A DNA stretch of 64,000 nucleotides from Zobellia roscoffensis (GCF_015330165.1 NZ_JADDXT010000002.1:1734504-1798503), one strand, 5' to 3'; positions 33,497 to 42,660 are shown, counted from the first letter of the stretch. Program-made: numbers and translations. The notes: generated from the sequence alone by a model not told the origin.

Positions 33497-34840
33497 ATGG
33501 ATATTAAGATTAGAGATTTCATGGATGAAATCAAAAATAGAAACGGGCATGAGCCTGAGTTCATTCAAGCGGTGCAAGAAGTTGCTGAAACGGTAATTCC
33601 ATATATCGCAAAACATAAAATATACAACGGTAAGAATATCTTGCTACGAATGGTTGAACCAGAGCGACTAATTTCGTTTAGAGTTGCTTGGATAGATGAT
33701 GAGGGAGAAATACATGTAAATAGAGGATATCGCATTCAAATGAATTCAGCTATTGGCCCTTACAAGGGAGGTTTGCGGTTCCATCCATCAGTTAATGCTA
33801 GTATTTTAAAGTTCTTGGCTTTTGAACAAGTGTTTAAAAATAGCTTAACAACTTTACCCATGGGTGGAGGAAAAGGGGGTTCGGATTTTGACCCCAAAGG
33901 AAAGTCGGATGATGAAGTGATGCGGTTTTGTCATGCGTTTATGACAGAGCTTTGCCGTCATATTGGTCCAAATACAGATGTTCCTGCCGGAGATATTGGT
34001 GTGGGTGCCCGAGAAATAGGATTCTTGTTTGGTATGTATAAAAAAATTAGAAATGAGTTTACGGGTGTCTTAACCGGTAAAGGTCTGTCATGGGGTGGTT
34101 CTAAAATTCGCCCAGAGGCAACAGGATACGGAACGGTATATTTTGCTCAAAGTATGCTTAAAACAAAAAATGAAACTTTTGATGGTAAAACCGTGGTTAT
34201 TTCCGGTTCTGGTAATGTGGCCCAATATGCTGCAGAAAAAGTACTTCAATTAGGAGGCAAAATTGTTACCTTATCTGATTCTGGTGGTTATATTTACGAT
34301 GCTGATGGAATAGATGCCGAGAAACTAGCTTTTGTGATGGAATTAAAGAACGAAAGACGTGGAAGAATATCAGAATATACCGACAAGTATAAAGGTTCTG
34401 AATATCACAAAGGTAAAACGCCTTGGGGTGTTAAGTGTGATATAGCCTTACCGTGTGCCACTCAGAATGAGTTGTTGGTTGATGATGCCAAAACGTTAAT
34501 AGAAAATGGTTGTATGTGTGTTGCCGAAGGTGCTAATATGCCTTGTGATGCAGATGCGGTTCATGCTTTTCATGCCGCTAAAATTTTGTTTGCTCCAGGT
34601 AAAGCTTCTAATGCTGGTGGAGTTGCTACTTCAGGACTTGAAATGTCTCAGAATTCATTGCGAATTAGTTGGACCAGAGAAGAGGTTGACGAAAGACTTC
34701 GTGATATTATGGAAGATATTCATGATTCCTGTATTGAGTACGGAAAAGAAGAAGATGGTTTTTGTAATTACGTAAAAGGAGCAAACATAGCAGGTTTCGT
34801 AAAAGTTGCCGATGCCATGTTAGCGCAGGGTGTGATTTAG
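33497..34840 (+). CDS. gdhA: NADP-type glutamate dehydrogenase
   Basis: This 447-aa hexameric-type enzyme makes glutamate from 2-oxoglutarate and ammonium. The substrate-binding block PMGGGKGGSDFDPKG carries Lys126, and PAGDIGVGAREIG follows. The Rossmann motif VISGSGNVAQYAAEK marks the nucleotide-binding domain, and length (about 447 aa) matches the small NADP-dependent class. It is cytosolic, a main route of ammonia assimilation. It is followed by a strong terminator, so it is monocistronic. Confidence 0.95.
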   Translation: MDIKIRDFMDEIKNRNGHEPEFIQAVQEVAETVIPYIAKHKIYNGKNILLRMVEPERLISFRVAWIDDEGEIHVNRGYRIQMNSAIGPYKGGLRFHPSVNASILKFLAFEQVFKNSLTTLPMGGGKGGSDFDPKGKSDDEVMRFCHAFMTELCRHIGPNTDVPAGDIGVGAREIGFLFGMYKKIRNEFTGVLTGKGLSWGGSKIRPEATGYGTVYFAQSMLKTKNETFDGKTVVISGSGNVAQYAAEKVLQLGGKIVTLSDSGGYIYDADGIDAEKLAFVMELKNERRGRISEYTDKYKGSEYHKGKTPWGVKCDIALPCATQNELLVDDAKTLIENGCMCVAEGANMPCDADAVHAFHAAKILFAPGKASNAGGVATSGLEMSQNSLRISWTREEVDERLRDIMEDIHDSCIEYGKEEDGFCNYVKGANIAGFVKVADAMLAQGVI

Positions 34841-34865
34841 ACAAGGACTATTAGAACATAGTAAG

Positions 34866-34895
34866 GACCTGTAGCTTTTAAGCTACAGGTCTTTT
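34866..34895 (+). terminator. Intrinsic terminator of gdhA
   Basis: A stem of at least 11 bp (GACCTGTAGCT / AGCTACAGGTC) with a short loop is followed by TTTTT. Confidence 0.85.
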
Positions 34896-34919
34896 TATAT
34901 ATAAGTGTTTTTTAAATTT

Positions 34920-34965
34920 CCACTAACCACTAACCACTAACCACTAACCACTAACCACTAACCAC
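34920..34965 (+). repeat. Heptanucleotide tandem repeat (CCACTAA)6
   Basis: Six perfect copies of CCACTAA are followed by a partial copy (CCAC), between the gdhA terminator and the recO promoter. No frame runs through it. The perfect identity of the copies implies recent slippage or active maintenance. Confidence 0.95.
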
Positions 34966-34982
34966 CTTTTCCTATTTAAAGC

Positions 34983-34990
34983 TATATTTG
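34983..34990 (+). promoter_or_regulatory. Candidate -7 box for recO
   Basis: TATATTTG matches TAnnTTTG exactly, about 22 nt before the recO ATG. Its -33 region falls immediately after the heptanucleotide repeat. Confidence 0.45.
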
Positions 34991-35011
34991 TTATAAAGCC
35001 CAATCTTTTAC

Positions 35012-35731
35012 ATGCAGGTAACTACCAAAGCTATAGTTCTTACATCTCTTAAATATGGCGATACAAGTTTAATTGTAAAGGCCTTTACCGTATCTGACGG
35101 TATAAAATCGTATCTATTAAGAGGAGTTTTGGCTTCTAAGAAGGGAAAGTTAAAAACGGCGTATTTTCAGCCGTTGACTCAACTTGAAATTGTTGCCAAT
35201 CATAAAAATAAAGGGGCTTTAGAAAGTATAAAGGAGGCGAAAATCAATTACCCCTACCAAACATTACATTCAGATATATCAAAGAATGCTATGACTCTGT
35301 TTCTGGCGGAGATGTTGGCCAACAGCATTCATGAAGAAGAGGCAAATGAAGTGCTTTTTGAGTTCGTAGAAGCCTCTTTGCAATGGCTTGATGCTCAGAG
35401 TAGGATTTCTAATTTTCATATCTACTTTTTGGTACGCTTAACACGGTATTTAGGTTTTTATCCGGATACGAATGAAATAGGGTCTAGTTATTTTGATTTG
35501 CTGGAAGGTGAGTTTACGGACACTCTTTCTTTAAATCCAATTTTAACAGGAGATAATCTTGATTACTTTAAAAGCTTCTTGGGCATGCATTTTGATGAGA
35601 TACATGATATCAAAATGAATAAAAACAACCGTCATGAACTTTTACAATCACTTGTGCTGTTCTATGAGTTGCATTTGCAGGGGTTTAGAAAACCAAAATC
35701 CCTAGCCATCTTAAACGAAGTATTTAGCTAG
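35012..35731 (+). CDS. recO: DNA repair protein RecO
   Basis: This 239-aa protein has the N-terminal OB fold (about residues 1-80; TKAIVLTSLKYGDTSLIVKAFT at the start) and the helical C-terminal domain of RecO. It helps load RecA on SSB-coated DNA in the RecFOR pathway. The protein contains no cysteine, so the zinc-binding motif of some RecO proteins is absent. A TonB-dependent receptor gene starts 1 bp after the stop, giving an operon of unrelated functions that I recall as conserved in Flavobacteria. Confidence 0.9.
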   Translation: MQVTTKAIVLTSLKYGDTSLIVKAFTVSDGIKSYLLRGVLASKKGKLKTAYFQPLTQLEIVANHKNKGALESIKEAKINYPYQTLHSDISKNAMTLFLAEMLANSIHEEEANEVLFEFVEASLQWLDAQSRISNFHIYFLVRLTRYLGFYPDTNEIGSSYFDLLEGEFTDTLSLNPILTGDNLDYFKSFLGMHFDEIHDIKMNKNNRHELLQSLVLFYELHLQGFRKPKSLAILNEVFS

Positions 35732-35732
35732 T

Positions 35733-38144
35733 ATGAACAAATTTCTGTTTTTACTTATTTTTTTGTGCGTTCAGGCCGCATTTGCCCAACAGATTACGGT
35801 TTTGGATGTAGATAGTCGTGAACCTATAGGAAATGTGGCTATTTACAATAATGACCATACAAAAACGGCACTTGCCGATTTTGATGGCAAGGTAGATTTG
35901 AGCGTTTTTGATTCGGAAGAGCGTATTACTTTTCGTCATCTCAGTTATCAATTAAGGAAGAGTGCGAAAGCACAAATTCTTAGGCATGGCAGTCAGTTTT
36001 ATATGGTTATGAAGGCCGAAGAACTGGACGAGGTGGTTATGTCAGTTTCTAAATGGGAACAACAAAAGAAAGATATTCCCAATAAAATGACGGTTATAGA
36101 CGCACGGGAAATTTCTTTTTCAAGTCCGCAAACTTCCGCAGACCTCTTGCAGAATAGTGGAAAGGTATTCGTTCAGAAAAGTCAACTCGGTGGTGGTAGC
36201 CCAATGATTAGGGGGTTTGCAACTAATCGCTTGCTGTTGTCTGTAGACGGGGTGCGTATGAACAATGCTATTTTCCGTGGAGGTAATTTGCAAAATGTAA
36301 TTTCAATAGACCCTTATTCCGTAAAAAGTACCGAGATAATATTTGGCCCAGGTTCTGTAATCTATGGTAGTGATGCTATTGGTGGGGTTATGAATTTTTA
36401 TACCAAAAAAGCAGAGTTTTCAAATTCCGACAGTCTTACTTTTTCGGGTAACGCAAGCTATCGTTTTGCTTCGGTAAATACAGAAAATACGGTTCATGTA
36501 GATTTTAATTTGGGTAAAAAGAAATGGGCTTTTTTAACTAGTGCTACCTACAATAGTTTTCAAGATATGAAAATGGGGTCTCACGGTCCGGATTCATATT
36601 TAAGAAATCAATATGTATCTACCATTAATGGTATGGATGTTCTTGTTGATAACCAGAATACTAAAATTCAGAATCCTACAGGTTACAATCAGTTTAATTT
36701 GATGCAAAAAATAGCATATAACCCCAATAATACATGGCATTATGATTTAGGTTTACATTATTCGGAAACTTCGGATTTTGCGAGATATGACCGTTTAATT
36801 AGACCTGATAAATCTGGAGAGGGACTTCGTTCTGCAGAATGGTATTACGGGCCTCAAAAATGGTTCATGGGCAATTTGCAAATGAATAAAAGAGGGAAAG
36901 GTATTTTTTATGATGGATTAAAAATAACAACCGCCTATCAACATTTTGAAGAAAGCCGAAATGATAGGGGTTTTCAAGATGTGGTTAGATATTCAACAGA
37001 AGAAAAAGTAGATGCCATCTCCACCAATATCGATTTTGAAAATAAAAAAATTGGCAACTTACGTTTGTATTATGGAGGCGAATATATTTTTAATAAAGTA
37101 GGTTCTGTTGGTAGCCAAGAAAATATAGAAACCCGTTTGGTTTCTGAAACGGCCTCTAGATATCCAGATGGAGCTACTTGGCAAACGCTAGCGGGTTATG
37201 TAAATGGAGAGTATAAAGCAAAACCTAATTTCACGGTACTCTCTGGGTTACGATATAGCCATGTTTGGATAGATGCTGATTTTGATAAAACCTACTACCC
37301 GTTTCCATTTGATGATGCTAATCTTAATAACGGAGCATTGACCGGTAGTTTGGGCTTTAGTTGGTTCCCAAAGGCAGACTTACAGATAACCTTAAATGGT
37401 TCAACCGGTTTTAGGGCACCTAATGTGGATGATGTAGGCAAGATTTTTGATTCCGAACCTGGTGCGGTAGTGGTTCCTAACCCGGACTTAGAACCAGAAT
37501 ATGCGTATAATATAGAGTTAGGTCTTCAAAAGAACTTTAATGACAAGGTAGTTTTTAAAAGTACCGCGTTTTATACGTATTTAGTAGATGCTTTGGTGCG
37601 CAGGAATTACTTGTTTAATGATGAAAATGAAATCATGTATAATGGCGAGTTAAGCAGTGTGCAGGCTATTCAGAATGCTGCGAAGGCGTTTGTCTATGGT
37701 TTTGAATTTGGATTAGAAGCTTTTCTTACGGATAATATTTCAGTAGTTTCTAATGTAACTATTACCGAGGGGATTGAAGAAGAAGATGACGGTACCGAAT
37801 CTCCCGGGAGACACGTTGCACCTACTTTTGGAGATTTACACTTGGTTTATAAGAACCAAAGACTTAGGACTGATCTGTTTGTTAATTATAACGGAGAGAT
37901 TCCCTTTTATGATTTGGCAGCATCTGAGCGTAGTAAAGAATATATATATGCAACAGATGCAGATGGAAACCCCTATTCTCCTTCTTGGTACACTTTGAAT
38001 TTTAGGTCGCAATATGAGGTTTCAAATGCGCTAAAAGTTTCTTTAAATCTTGAAAACTTTACAAATCAACTATATCGTTCGTATTCCTCTGGAATTTCTG
38101 CACCGGGTATTAATTTAATTCTAGGGTTGGGATACCGTTTTTAG
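35733..38144 (+). CDS. TonB-dependent receptor, heme-receptor-like
   Basis: This 803-aa outer-membrane protein has a signal peptide (to about residue 18), a carboxypeptidase-regulatory-like domain (about 20-95), a plug with MIRGFATNRLLLSVDGVRMNN, and a 22-strand-type barrel ending in YRF. Heme/hemoglobin receptors carry FRAP and NPNL boxes; here FRAP is at 560-563 and NPDL at 583-586, but the histidine usually found between them is absent. Substrate is therefore uncertain: heme is suggested by family, not shown. It shares a transcript with recO (1-bp gap) and ends in a strong bidirectional hairpin. Confidence 0.88.
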   Translation: MNKFLFLLIFLCVQAAFAQQITVLDVDSREPIGNVAIYNNDHTKTALADFDGKVDLSVFDSEERITFRHLSYQLRKSAKAQILRHGSQFYMVMKAEELDEVVMSVSKWEQQKKDIPNKMTVIDAREISFSSPQTSADLLQNSGKVFVQKSQLGGGSPMIRGFATNRLLLSVDGVRMNNAIFRGGNLQNVISIDPYSVKSTEIIFGPGSVIYGSDAIGGVMNFYTKKAEFSNSDSLTFSGNASYRFASVNTENTVHVDFNLGKKKWAFLTSATYNSFQDMKMGSHGPDSYLRNQYVSTINGMDVLVDNQNTKIQNPTGYNQFNLMQKIAYNPNNTWHYDLGLHYSETSDFARYDRLIRPDKSGEGLRSAEWYYGPQKWFMGNLQMNKRGKGIFYDGLKITTAYQHFEESRNDRGFQDVVRYSTEEKVDAISTNIDFENKKIGNLRLYYGGEYIFNKVGSVGSQENIETRLVSETASRYPDGATWQTLAGYVNGEYKAKPNFTVLSGLRYSHVWIDADFDKTYYPFPFDDANLNNGALTGSLGFSWFPKADLQITLNGSTGFRAPNVDDVGKIFDSEPGAVVVPNPDLEPEYAYNIELGLQKNFNDKVVFKSTAFYTYLVDALVRRNYLFNDENEIMYNGELSSVQAIQNAAKAFVYGFEFGLEAFLTDNISVVSNVTITEGIEEEDDGTESPGRHVAPTFGDLHLVYKNQRLRTDLFVNYNGEIPFYDLAASERSKEYIYATDADGNPYSPSWYTLNFRSQYEVSNALKVSLNLENFTNQLYRSYSSGISAPGINLILGLGYRF

Positions 38145-38167
38145 TAATATGGGGCGATACAAAAATA

Positions 38168-38196
38168 AAGAACCCCGGCCAATGGCCGGGGTTCTT
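38168..38196. terminator. Bidirectional terminator hairpin
   Basis: A perfect 13-bp stem (AAGAACCCCGGCC / GGCCGGGGTTCTT) with a 3-nt loop sits between convergent genes. Confidence 0.8.
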
Positions 38197-38221
38197 ACGT
38201 TATACTAAGTATAACTTATAA

Positions 38222-38662
38222 TTAGTTGATAGCAGCTTTTGCTTTATCAGCAGCACCGTTAGCAGCAGCTTTAGCATCGTCACCAGCTTTATTGGCAGCG
38301 TCTTTTGCTTTGTCAGCAGCTTCACCAGCTTTTGCTTTAACATCACTTGCAGCGTCATTAGCTTTAGCTTTGATGTCATCACCAGCAGCTTCAGCTTTAG
38401 ATTTCAAATCGTTAGCAGCATCTTCTGCACCAGCTTTGATTTCTTCGCCAGCTTCCTCAGCTTTTTCCATTGCTTCGTTACCAGCTTCTTGTGCTTTGTC
38501 CATGGCGTCAGACCCCATTTCTTTAGCATCTTCACCAGCTTGCTCCATTGCCGCACCAGCTTCATCAGTAGCACTCTTTGCTTTGTCCGCAGCTTCTCTA
38601 CAAGAAACAAAAGAGATACTCAAGGCTAGCATTAAAACGGAACCTAAAATTACTTTTTTCAT
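38222..38662 (-). CDS. Ala/Lys-rich helical (LEA-like) lipoprotein
   Basis: This 146-aa protein starts at the ATG at 38662 (13 upstream codons are not needed) with lipobox FVSC (Cys21). The whole mature chain is built from Ala, Lys, Asp and Glu in degenerate 11-residue blocks such as DKAKDAANKAG and EKAEEAGEEIK, which resembles late-embryogenesis-abundant or YtxH-like proteins. A long amphipathic helix is expected, attached to the membrane by lipid. Function is unknown; desiccation, osmotic or membrane-surface protection is conceivable. The opposite strand has a long Ala-rich frame that is only a mirror of this composition. Confidence 0.8.
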   Translation of the reverse strand: MKKVILGSVLMLALSISFVSCREAADKAKSATDEAGAAMEQAGEDAKEMGSDAMDKAQEAGNEAMEKAEEAGEEIKAGAEDAANDLKSKAEAAGDDIKAKANDAASDVKAKAGEAADKAKDAANKAGDDAKAAANGAADKAKAAIN

Positions 38663-38811
38663 GATTTTGTGTTTAAAGTTTTGTTTAATTGTTTTTCTCA
38701 TATACGTATGAAACCAAAATTTAGACGCTATTTTTTAACATTTTCTTACAAGCTTGTTTTTTACTCCGTATTTCAATTCTGTCAAATCGACTTAATTCGA
38801 CTAAAAATCCT

Positions 38812-38819
38812 TAATTTTG
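38812..38819 (+). promoter_or_regulatory. Candidate -7 box for ileS
   Basis: TAATTTTG matches TAnnTTTG exactly, about 33 nt before the ileS ATG. Confidence 0.45.
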
Positions 38820-38852
38820 CAGCCTTAAATTAATGCAGTAGAGCCACTTATT

Positions 38853-41800
38853 ATGAAGTTTGCGGAATATAAAGGATTGGACTTGCCCAAAGTAGCTGAG
38901 GATATACTTGATTACTGGAAGCAAAATCAAATATTTGAGAAAAGTGTTTCCTCCAGAGAGGGTAAACCTAGTTATGTGTTTTACGAGGGTCCACCATCAG
39001 CAAATGGTATGCCTGGTATACACCACGTAATGGCACGTACCATCAAGGATATTTTTCCTAGGTACAAGACTATGAAGGGGTTTCAAGTTAAACGTAAGGC
39101 CGGATGGGATACTCATGGATTACCTATAGAACTGGGTGTTGAGAAGGAATTAGGTATTACTAAAGAAGATATTGGGAAGAAAATCTCTGTAGAAGAATAT
39201 AACGCAGCTTGTAAAAAGGCGGTTATGCGCTATACGGATGTTTGGAACCGTATGACGGAGCAAGTAGGGTATTGGGTAGATATGAACGACCCATATATTA
39301 CCTACAAGCCAAAATATATGGAGTCTGTTTGGTGGTTGTTGAAGCAGATTTATGATAAAGGTCTTATTTATAAAGGGTATACAATTCAGCCGTATTCGCC
39401 AAAAGCAGGTACAGGTCTAAGTTCGCATGAATTAAACCAGCCGGGAACGTATCAAGATGTTACGGATACCACGGTTGTGGCGCAGTTTAAAGCAATAGAA
39501 GATTCATTACCGGATTTCCTTCAGAACGAAGGCGATGTATATTTCTTGGCATGGACCACCACGCCGTGGACACTTCCTTCCAACACAGCGTTGACCGTTG
39601 GTCCAAAAATAGAATATGTCTTGGTAGAAACGTATAATCAATATACGTTTAAACCCATGAACGTGGTGCTTGCCAAAAACTTGGTAGGGAAGCAATTCTC
39701 CGGAAGGTTTCAACAAGTAGAGTCTAAACCAGAGTTGTTAGAATATGCATCTGGAGACAAGAAAATTCCTTTTTACGTTGTAAAAGAATTTGTGGGTAAA
39801 GATTTGGTAGGTGCAAAATATGAGCAGCTACTAGATTATGCCTTGCCGTACCAAAATCCTGAAAATGCATTTCGTGTAATTTCGGGAGATTTTGTAACAG
39901 TAGATGATGGTACAGGTATTGTACATACCGCACCTACCTTTGGTGCGGATGATGCTTTGGTGGCTAAACAGGCATCACCGGAAATACCACCATTATTGGT
40001 GCTGGACGAGAATAATAGCCCAGTCCCATTGGTGGACTTACAGGGTAAATTTCGTCCTGAAATGAAAGAATTTGGCGGTAAATACGTCAAGAATGAATAT
40101 TATGAAGCGGGTGAGGCGCCGGAAAGATCTATAGATGTTGAGCTTGCCATAAAATTAAAAGAAGAGAACAAGGCCTTTAAAGTAGAGAAGTATGTGCACA
40201 GTTACCCGAACTGCTGGCGTACCGATAAACCTATTTTATATTACCCTTTAGATTCATGGTTTATTAAAATCAGTGATGTCAAAGACCGCATGTTCGCATT
40301 GAACCAGACTATCAACTGGAAACCAAAATCTACCGGAGAAGGTCGTTTTGGAAACTGGTTGGCAAATGCTAACGACTGGAACCTTTCTAGATCAAGGTAT
40401 TGGGGAATTCCTCTTCCAATTTGGAGAACGGAGGACGGTAAAGAAGAACTGATTATTGGGTCTGTAGCAGAGTTGAAAGCTGAAATGGCAAAAGCGGTAG
40501 CTGCAGGGGTAATGAAAAAAGATATTTTTGATGACTTTGTTGTCGGAGATTTTTCTGAGGAGAACTATGATAAGATAGACCTTCACAAGAATATCGTAGA
40601 TGATGTTGTTCTAGTTTCCGCATCGGGCAAACCTATGAAACGAGAAAGCGATTTGATAGATGTATGGTTTGATAGTGGTTCCATGCCTTATGCACAATGG
40701 CACTACCCGTTCGAAAACAAAGATTTGATTGATGAGGGCAAGACCTATCCTGCAGATTTTATTGCAGAAGGAGTAGACCAGACTAGGGGTTGGTTCTATA
40801 CATTACATGCTATTGGTACCATGGTATTTGATTCCGTGGCGTATAAAAATGTTGTTTCCAACGGACTTGTACTGGACAAAGAGGGCAAAAAAATGTCCAA
40901 ACGCTTGGGCAATGCTGCTGATCCTTTTGATACGATGAACGAACACGGGGCAGATGCTACACGTTGGTACATGATTTCTAATGCCAATCCATGGGACAAC
41001 CTAAAGTTTGATACGGATGGTATTGTTGAGGTAAAACGAAAATTCTTCGGAACACTTTATAACACCTATTCTTTCTTCGGCTTATATGCCAATATTGATG
41101 AATTTGATTATTCAGAAGAAAATATTCCGTTGAGTGAAAGACCGGAAATTGACCGTTGGATTTTATCTGAACTTCACTCTTTGATTAAAACGGTTGATGA
41201 AGCTTACGCTGATTACGAACCTACAAAGGCTACACGTGCTATTTCGGATTATGTTCAAGAGAATCTGAGTAATTGGTATGTACGTTTATGTAGAAGGCGT
41301 TTCTGGAAAGGTACATATGAGAAAGATAAAATATCGGCTTATCAAACCCTGTATACCTGTCTTGAAACCGTTGCCAAATTATCGGCCCCTGTGGCTCCTT
41401 TCTTTATGGATAGACTTTATAAAGATTTAACGAATACCACACATACAGAGGCTTTTGAATCGGTACATTTGGCAGAATTCCCAAAGTATAATGAAGCAAT
41501 CGTAGATAGGGATTTGGAAAGTAAGATGGAGAAAGCACAGACTATTTCGTCTTTAGTGTTATCCATTCGTCAGAAGGAAAAGATAAAAGTGCGCCAGCCA
41601 TTACAGAAAGTAATGATACCTGTTTTGGATGAAAATCAAAAACACGAGATAGAGGCAGTTGCCGATCTTATTATGTCTGAGGTAAATGTTAAAGAAATAG
41701 AATTGTTAGACGATGCTTCCGGAATTTTGGTGAAGCAGATTAAACCTAATTTTAAGGCTTTAGGCCCTAAATTTGGGAAGGATATGAAAAAAATTGCTCA

Positions 41801-42251
41801 AGCTGTAGCTCAGTTAGGGCAAGAGGATATCCAGAAAATTGAGCAGAAGGGCGAAATTTCACTTGACATTGACGATAAAATTATTACATTACAGCTGCAA
41901 GATGTAGAGATAGCCTCTCAAGATATCGAAGGTTGGTTGGTGGCAAGTTCAGGGTCTATTACGGTAGCCTTAGACGTAACTATCAATGAAGATTTAAGAG
42001 AAGAAGGTATTGCTAGAGAACTTGTAAATAGAATTCAGAACATAAGAAAAGATTTTGGGTTTGAGGTGACAGATAGAATTGACGTTAAGATTCTAAAAGA
42101 TGGTTTTGTTGAAAAAGCGGTATTTAATAATATAGATTATATTAAAACCGAAACCTTAACAGCAGAACTAATTTTAGAGGAAAAATTGGAGGAAGGAGCC
42201 GAGGTTTCTTTTGACGAAGTGAACACTAAATTATTTATTGAAAAACATTAA
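38853..42251 (+). CDS. ileS: Isoleucyl-tRNA synthetase (IleS) with GXHH signature
   Basis: This 1132-aa class I synthetase charges tRNA-Ile. The catalytic HIGH signature is replaced by Gly55-Ile56-His57-His58 (in MPGIHHVMART), i.e. GXHH in place of HXGH. KMSKR is intact at 680-684. An editing CP1 domain (about 190-400) contains the usual threonine-rich WTTTPWTLPSNTAL block. There is a long C-terminal anticodon-binding region. Length is typical of Bacteroidota IleRS (about 1130 aa). Its stop lies 4 bp before the TraR/DksA-like gene, and lspA is further downstream, a cluster I recall as conserved in the phylum. The GXHH swap is discussed under findings. Confidence 0.95.
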   Translation: MKFAEYKGLDLPKVAEDILDYWKQNQIFEKSVSSREGKPSYVFYEGPPSANGMPGIHHVMARTIKDIFPRYKTMKGFQVKRKAGWDTHGLPIELGVEKELGITKEDIGKKISVEEYNAACKKAVMRYTDVWNRMTEQVGYWVDMNDPYITYKPKYMESVWWLLKQIYDKGLIYKGYTIQPYSPKAGTGLSSHELNQPGTYQDVTDTTVVAQFKAIEDSLPDFLQNEGDVYFLAWTTTPWTLPSNTALTVGPKIEYVLVETYNQYTFKPMNVVLAKNLVGKQFSGRFQQVESKPELLEYASGDKKIPFYVVKEFVGKDLVGAKYEQLLDYALPYQNPENAFRVISGDFVTVDDGTGIVHTAPTFGADDALVAKQASPEIPPLLVLDENNSPVPLVDLQGKFRPEMKEFGGKYVKNEYYEAGEAPERSIDVELAIKLKEENKAFKVEKYVHSYPNCWRTDKPILYYPLDSWFIKISDVKDRMFALNQTINWKPKSTGEGRFGNWLANANDWNLSRSRYWGIPLPIWRTEDGKEELIIGSVAELKAEMAKAVAAGVMKKDIFDDFVVGDFSEENYDKIDLHKNIVDDVVLVSASGKPMKRESDLIDVWFDSGSMPYAQWHYPFENKDLIDEGKTYPADFIAEGVDQTRGWFYTLHAIGTMVFDSVAYKNVVSNGLVLDKEGKKMSKRLGNAADPFDTMNEHGADATRWYMISNANPWDNLKFDTDGIVEVKRKFFGTLYNTYSFFGLYANIDEFDYSEENIPLSERPEIDRWILSELHSLIKTVDEAYADYEPTKATRAISDYVQENLSNWYVRLCRRRFWKGTYEKDKISAYQTLYTCLETVAKLSAPVAPFFMDRLYKDLTNTTHTEAFESVHLAEFPKYNEAIVDRDLESKMEKAQTISSLVLSIRQKEKIKVRQPLQKVMIPVLDENQKHEIEAVADLIMSEVNVKEIELLDDASGILVKQIKPNFKALGPKFGKDMKKIAQAVAQLGQEDIQKIEQKGEISLDIDDKIITLQLQDVEIASQDIEGWLVASSGSITVALDVTINEDLREEGIARELVNRIQNIRKDFGFEVTDRIDVKILKDGFVEKAVFNNIDYIKTETLTAELILEEKLEEGAEVSFDEVNTKLFIEKH

Positions 42252-42255
42252 TACA

Positions 42256-42639
42256 ATGGCAGAAGATTTAAAAGTTAGATATTCGGATAAGGATCTTGCC
42301 GAATTTAGAGTGCTGATCGAAGATAAAATCGAGAAAGCAAAAAGTCATTTAGACTTGTTGAAGAGTTCGTATATGAACGACGGTAATAACGGAACTGATG
42401 ATACTTCACCTACGTTCAAAGCTTTTGAAGAAGGTTCGGAGACTATGAGCAAAGAGGCGAATACGCAGTTGGCTATACGTCAGGAGAAATTCATAAGAGA
42501 TTTGAAAAATGCACTTTTACGTATTGAGAACAAAACCTACGGTATTTGTCGCGTAACAGGAAAGCTGATTGCTAAAGAGCGTCTTAAGTTGGTTCCTCAT
42601 GCTACTTTAAGTATCGAGGCTAAGAATATGCAAAAGTAA
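42256..42639 (+). CDS. TraR/DksA-family protein with degenerate zinc finger
   Basis: This 127-aa protein starts at the ATG at 42256 (an upstream TTG start would overlap ileS). It has the coiled-coil-forming helices of DksA-like proteins and the C-terminal YGICRVTGKLIAKERL segment typical of the TraR/DksA finger. Only one cysteine remains (Cys98); the other zinc-binding cysteines are missing, so a normal four-Cys finger cannot form. DksA proteins bind RNA polymerase secondary channel; whether this one does is unknown. It is co-transcribed with ileS and followed by a strong terminator. Confidence 0.85.
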   Translation: MAEDLKVRYSDKDLAEFRVLIEDKIEKAKSHLDLLKSSYMNDGNNGTDDTSPTFKAFEEGSETMSKEANTQLAIRQEKFIRDLKNALLRIENKTYGICRVTGKLIAKERLKLVPHATLSIEAKNMQK

Positions 42640-42660
42640 TTGCTGCATTATAAAATTAAA

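Noticed and set aside
34920..34965. CRISPR or direct-repeat array
   Set aside because: The unit is only 7 bp, contiguous, with no spacers.
38226..38711. 161-aa Ala/Ser-rich plus-strand frame opposite the LEA-like lipoprotein
   Set aside because: It is the mirror of a biased Ala/Lys/Asp codon composition on the minus strand, which has a proper lipoprotein signal and start.
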